A stretch of 17,781 bases of DNA from Chromera velia (Eukaryota; Sar; Chromeraceae): positions 1 through 17,781 of the forward strand of contig JAHBMJ010002587.1 in assembly GCA_018398765.1 (NCBI GenBank), read 5' to 3'. Made by a program: the position numbers and the translations under genes. How positions within the stretch are numbered: position 1 is the first letter of the stretch; every line of letters starts with the position of its first letter. Below the pieces are notes generated by a model that had not been told where the DNA came from, searched no databases, and saw only the letters and a program-made list of their open reading frames with translations. Shown piece by piece: positions 16,944-17,781 of the stretch.

Positions 16944-17240
16944 TCATCTCAGAGATTTGTCTGACAAAGCTTTATCAGACGAAATTTTTTCCGTCTCCCC
17001 CTTACCCCTATTGGTTTTTGCATATTCTTCTGGGTGCCGGTCCTTCAAGTTACTAAACAAATTTCCTGTTCCGGCTTTCCTGCTTCCTTCACGGATGATC
17101 GGAACAGAGCAAGCTTTGCAGACCCCTTTTGATTGATCGGTCGGGTGCTTGTCAAACTAGTTCCATATCTCTGATTTCGGCTTCGGTATACAAGACACGA
17201 CCTGAGGTGTCAGAGAGAATGGGACCGCTACAAATTTTTT
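16944..17240 (-). pseudogene. BED-type zinc-finger remnant (hAT-like transposase N-terminus)
   Basis: On the minus strand a 98-codon frame reads SEIWN-stop-FDKHPTDQSKGVCKACSVPI, then GTGNLFSNLKDRHPEEYAK and a Lys/Ser-rich tail to TGA at 16944. This matches the BED finger: an aromatic pair (W..F), C-x2-C, then NL-x2-HLK-x2-HPEEY. BED fingers are DNA-binding modules found mainly in hAT transposases and domesticated proteins. Two flaws are seen: the first zinc-binding His of H-x4-H is Asn, and an in-frame TAG (17157-17159) sits between W and F. Nothing like a transposase catalytic core follows within the window on this strand, so it is a broken fragment. Confidence 0.65.
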
Positions 17241-17506
17241 TCAATAAAGAGAATAAAAAAGGGTTGTACAGTGAAAGAGGTTGGACCCATAGGTAGCCCT
17301 TTTATAGCTGGGAGTTCAAAAAAAAAGATCTGGAGACGGCAGTAGCAGAAGCAAGCAGAGGGACTGCTGCCGGCACGAGTCTGAAGCAGCGCCTCCAAAA
17401 AGATATTGTCAATTACACTATCGTGCAGACTGCTGTCAAACCACCTCTATACTTCCTCATTCCTTCAGTAGAGACTGTCCGTTTTGATGTGGCGGTAGTG
17501 ACCATG
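17241..17506. other. No gene seen
   Basis: A mixed-composition stretch upstream (in minus-strand sense) of the BED remnant. It may be its 5' leader; stops occur in every frame and no motif is recognised. Confidence 0.4.
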
Positions 17507-17556
17507 TTTGATTTGATTATATTTGATTTGATTTGATTTGATTTGATTTGATTTGA
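17507..17556. repeat. (TTTGA)n microsatellite
   Basis: About nine TTTGA units with one TTATA interruption near 17517-17521. Confidence 0.95.
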
Positions 17557-17561
17557 GCTTC

Positions 17562-17600
17562 AACCTCAAATATTTGATATTTGAGGTAAGATTTGAGGTT
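17562..17600. repeat. ACCTCAAATA hairpin with duplicated right arm
   Basis: ACCTCAAATA (17563-17572) pairs perfectly with TATTTGAGGT (17578-17587) around TTTGA. A second right arm, ATTTGAGGTT (17591-17600), can pair with AACCTCAAAT (17562-17571). It adjoins the TTTGA array and shares its loop. Confidence 0.8.
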
Positions 17601-17781
17601 AACCTCTTAGGGTTCCTCACTGAGTCACTGACTTACTGTCACTCTGATCATTTTTCTCATGACAATAGTTATCAGAACATTTCTGATGTATATTTCAAAA
17701 ATTTAAAAAAATATATATATAATTATAACTTATCAGTTCCGTAAAAAAAATATGCCTGTGTGGCAGTGTATATACACTAGT

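Noticed and set aside
17553-17744. Short ORF at the end of the window
   Set aside because: Covers a hairpin and AT-rich DNA; no domain or splice signal.

Overview
The window is nuclear DNA of a eukaryote. It holds GT-AG introns with pyrimidine-rich acceptors, long (GT)n and (CT)n microsatellites, a minisatellite, APE-type non-LTR retrotransposons (LINEs) and cut-and-paste DNA transposons. Nothing looks bacterial. A unicellular alga or other protist with a repeat-rich genome, for example a chromerid-like alveolate, would fit, but the sequence alone does not fix the species.

Layout. (1) 512-3380 (+): an unrecognised host-like gene of four exons and three phase-consistent introns. It starts with a lysine-rich, NLS-bearing region and ends in an acidic DE/K repeat tail. 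It carries in-frame stops and at least one frameshift, so it is probably a pseudogene. (2) 3413-3705: five copies of a 58-bp minisatellite, then AT-rich DNA with small repeats to about 4780. (3) 4782-5979: a good first-exon candidate with a strong donor, followed by about 1 kb of microsatellite-filled intron-like DNA. (4) About 5980-10833 (+): LINE-A, with APE endonuclease, a charged coiled-coil linker, reverse transcriptase, a C-terminal Cys/His motif, a short tandem protein repeat, a 3' stem-loop and a (TAATCY)4 tail. Its reading frame is kept for about 4.3 kb and is broken only by stop codons. (5) 11161-15766 (+): LINE-B, the 3' part of a different LINE, cut into three pieces by two DNA transposons. 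TE1 (11828-13649) has 15-bp TIRs and an 8-bp target duplication. TE2 (13764-15446) has about 240-bp TIRs and a 6-bp target duplication. Removing each element with one duplication copy leaves the LINE-B frame continuous across the junction. (6) 15767-17781: mostly non-coding, with several perfect palindromes, a minus-strand BED-type zinc-finger remnant like those of hAT transposases (16944-17240), and a (TTTGA)n microsatellite.

Read together, this is a nested transposon graveyard beside a decayed intron-bearing gene. LINE-B is older than TE1 and TE2. No gene here looks fully intact. The recurring oddity is that several unrelated reading frames are interrupted mainly by nonsense codons, most often TAG or TAA where Gln would fit. 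The likely cause is C-to-T decay, though a non-standard code should be excluded.
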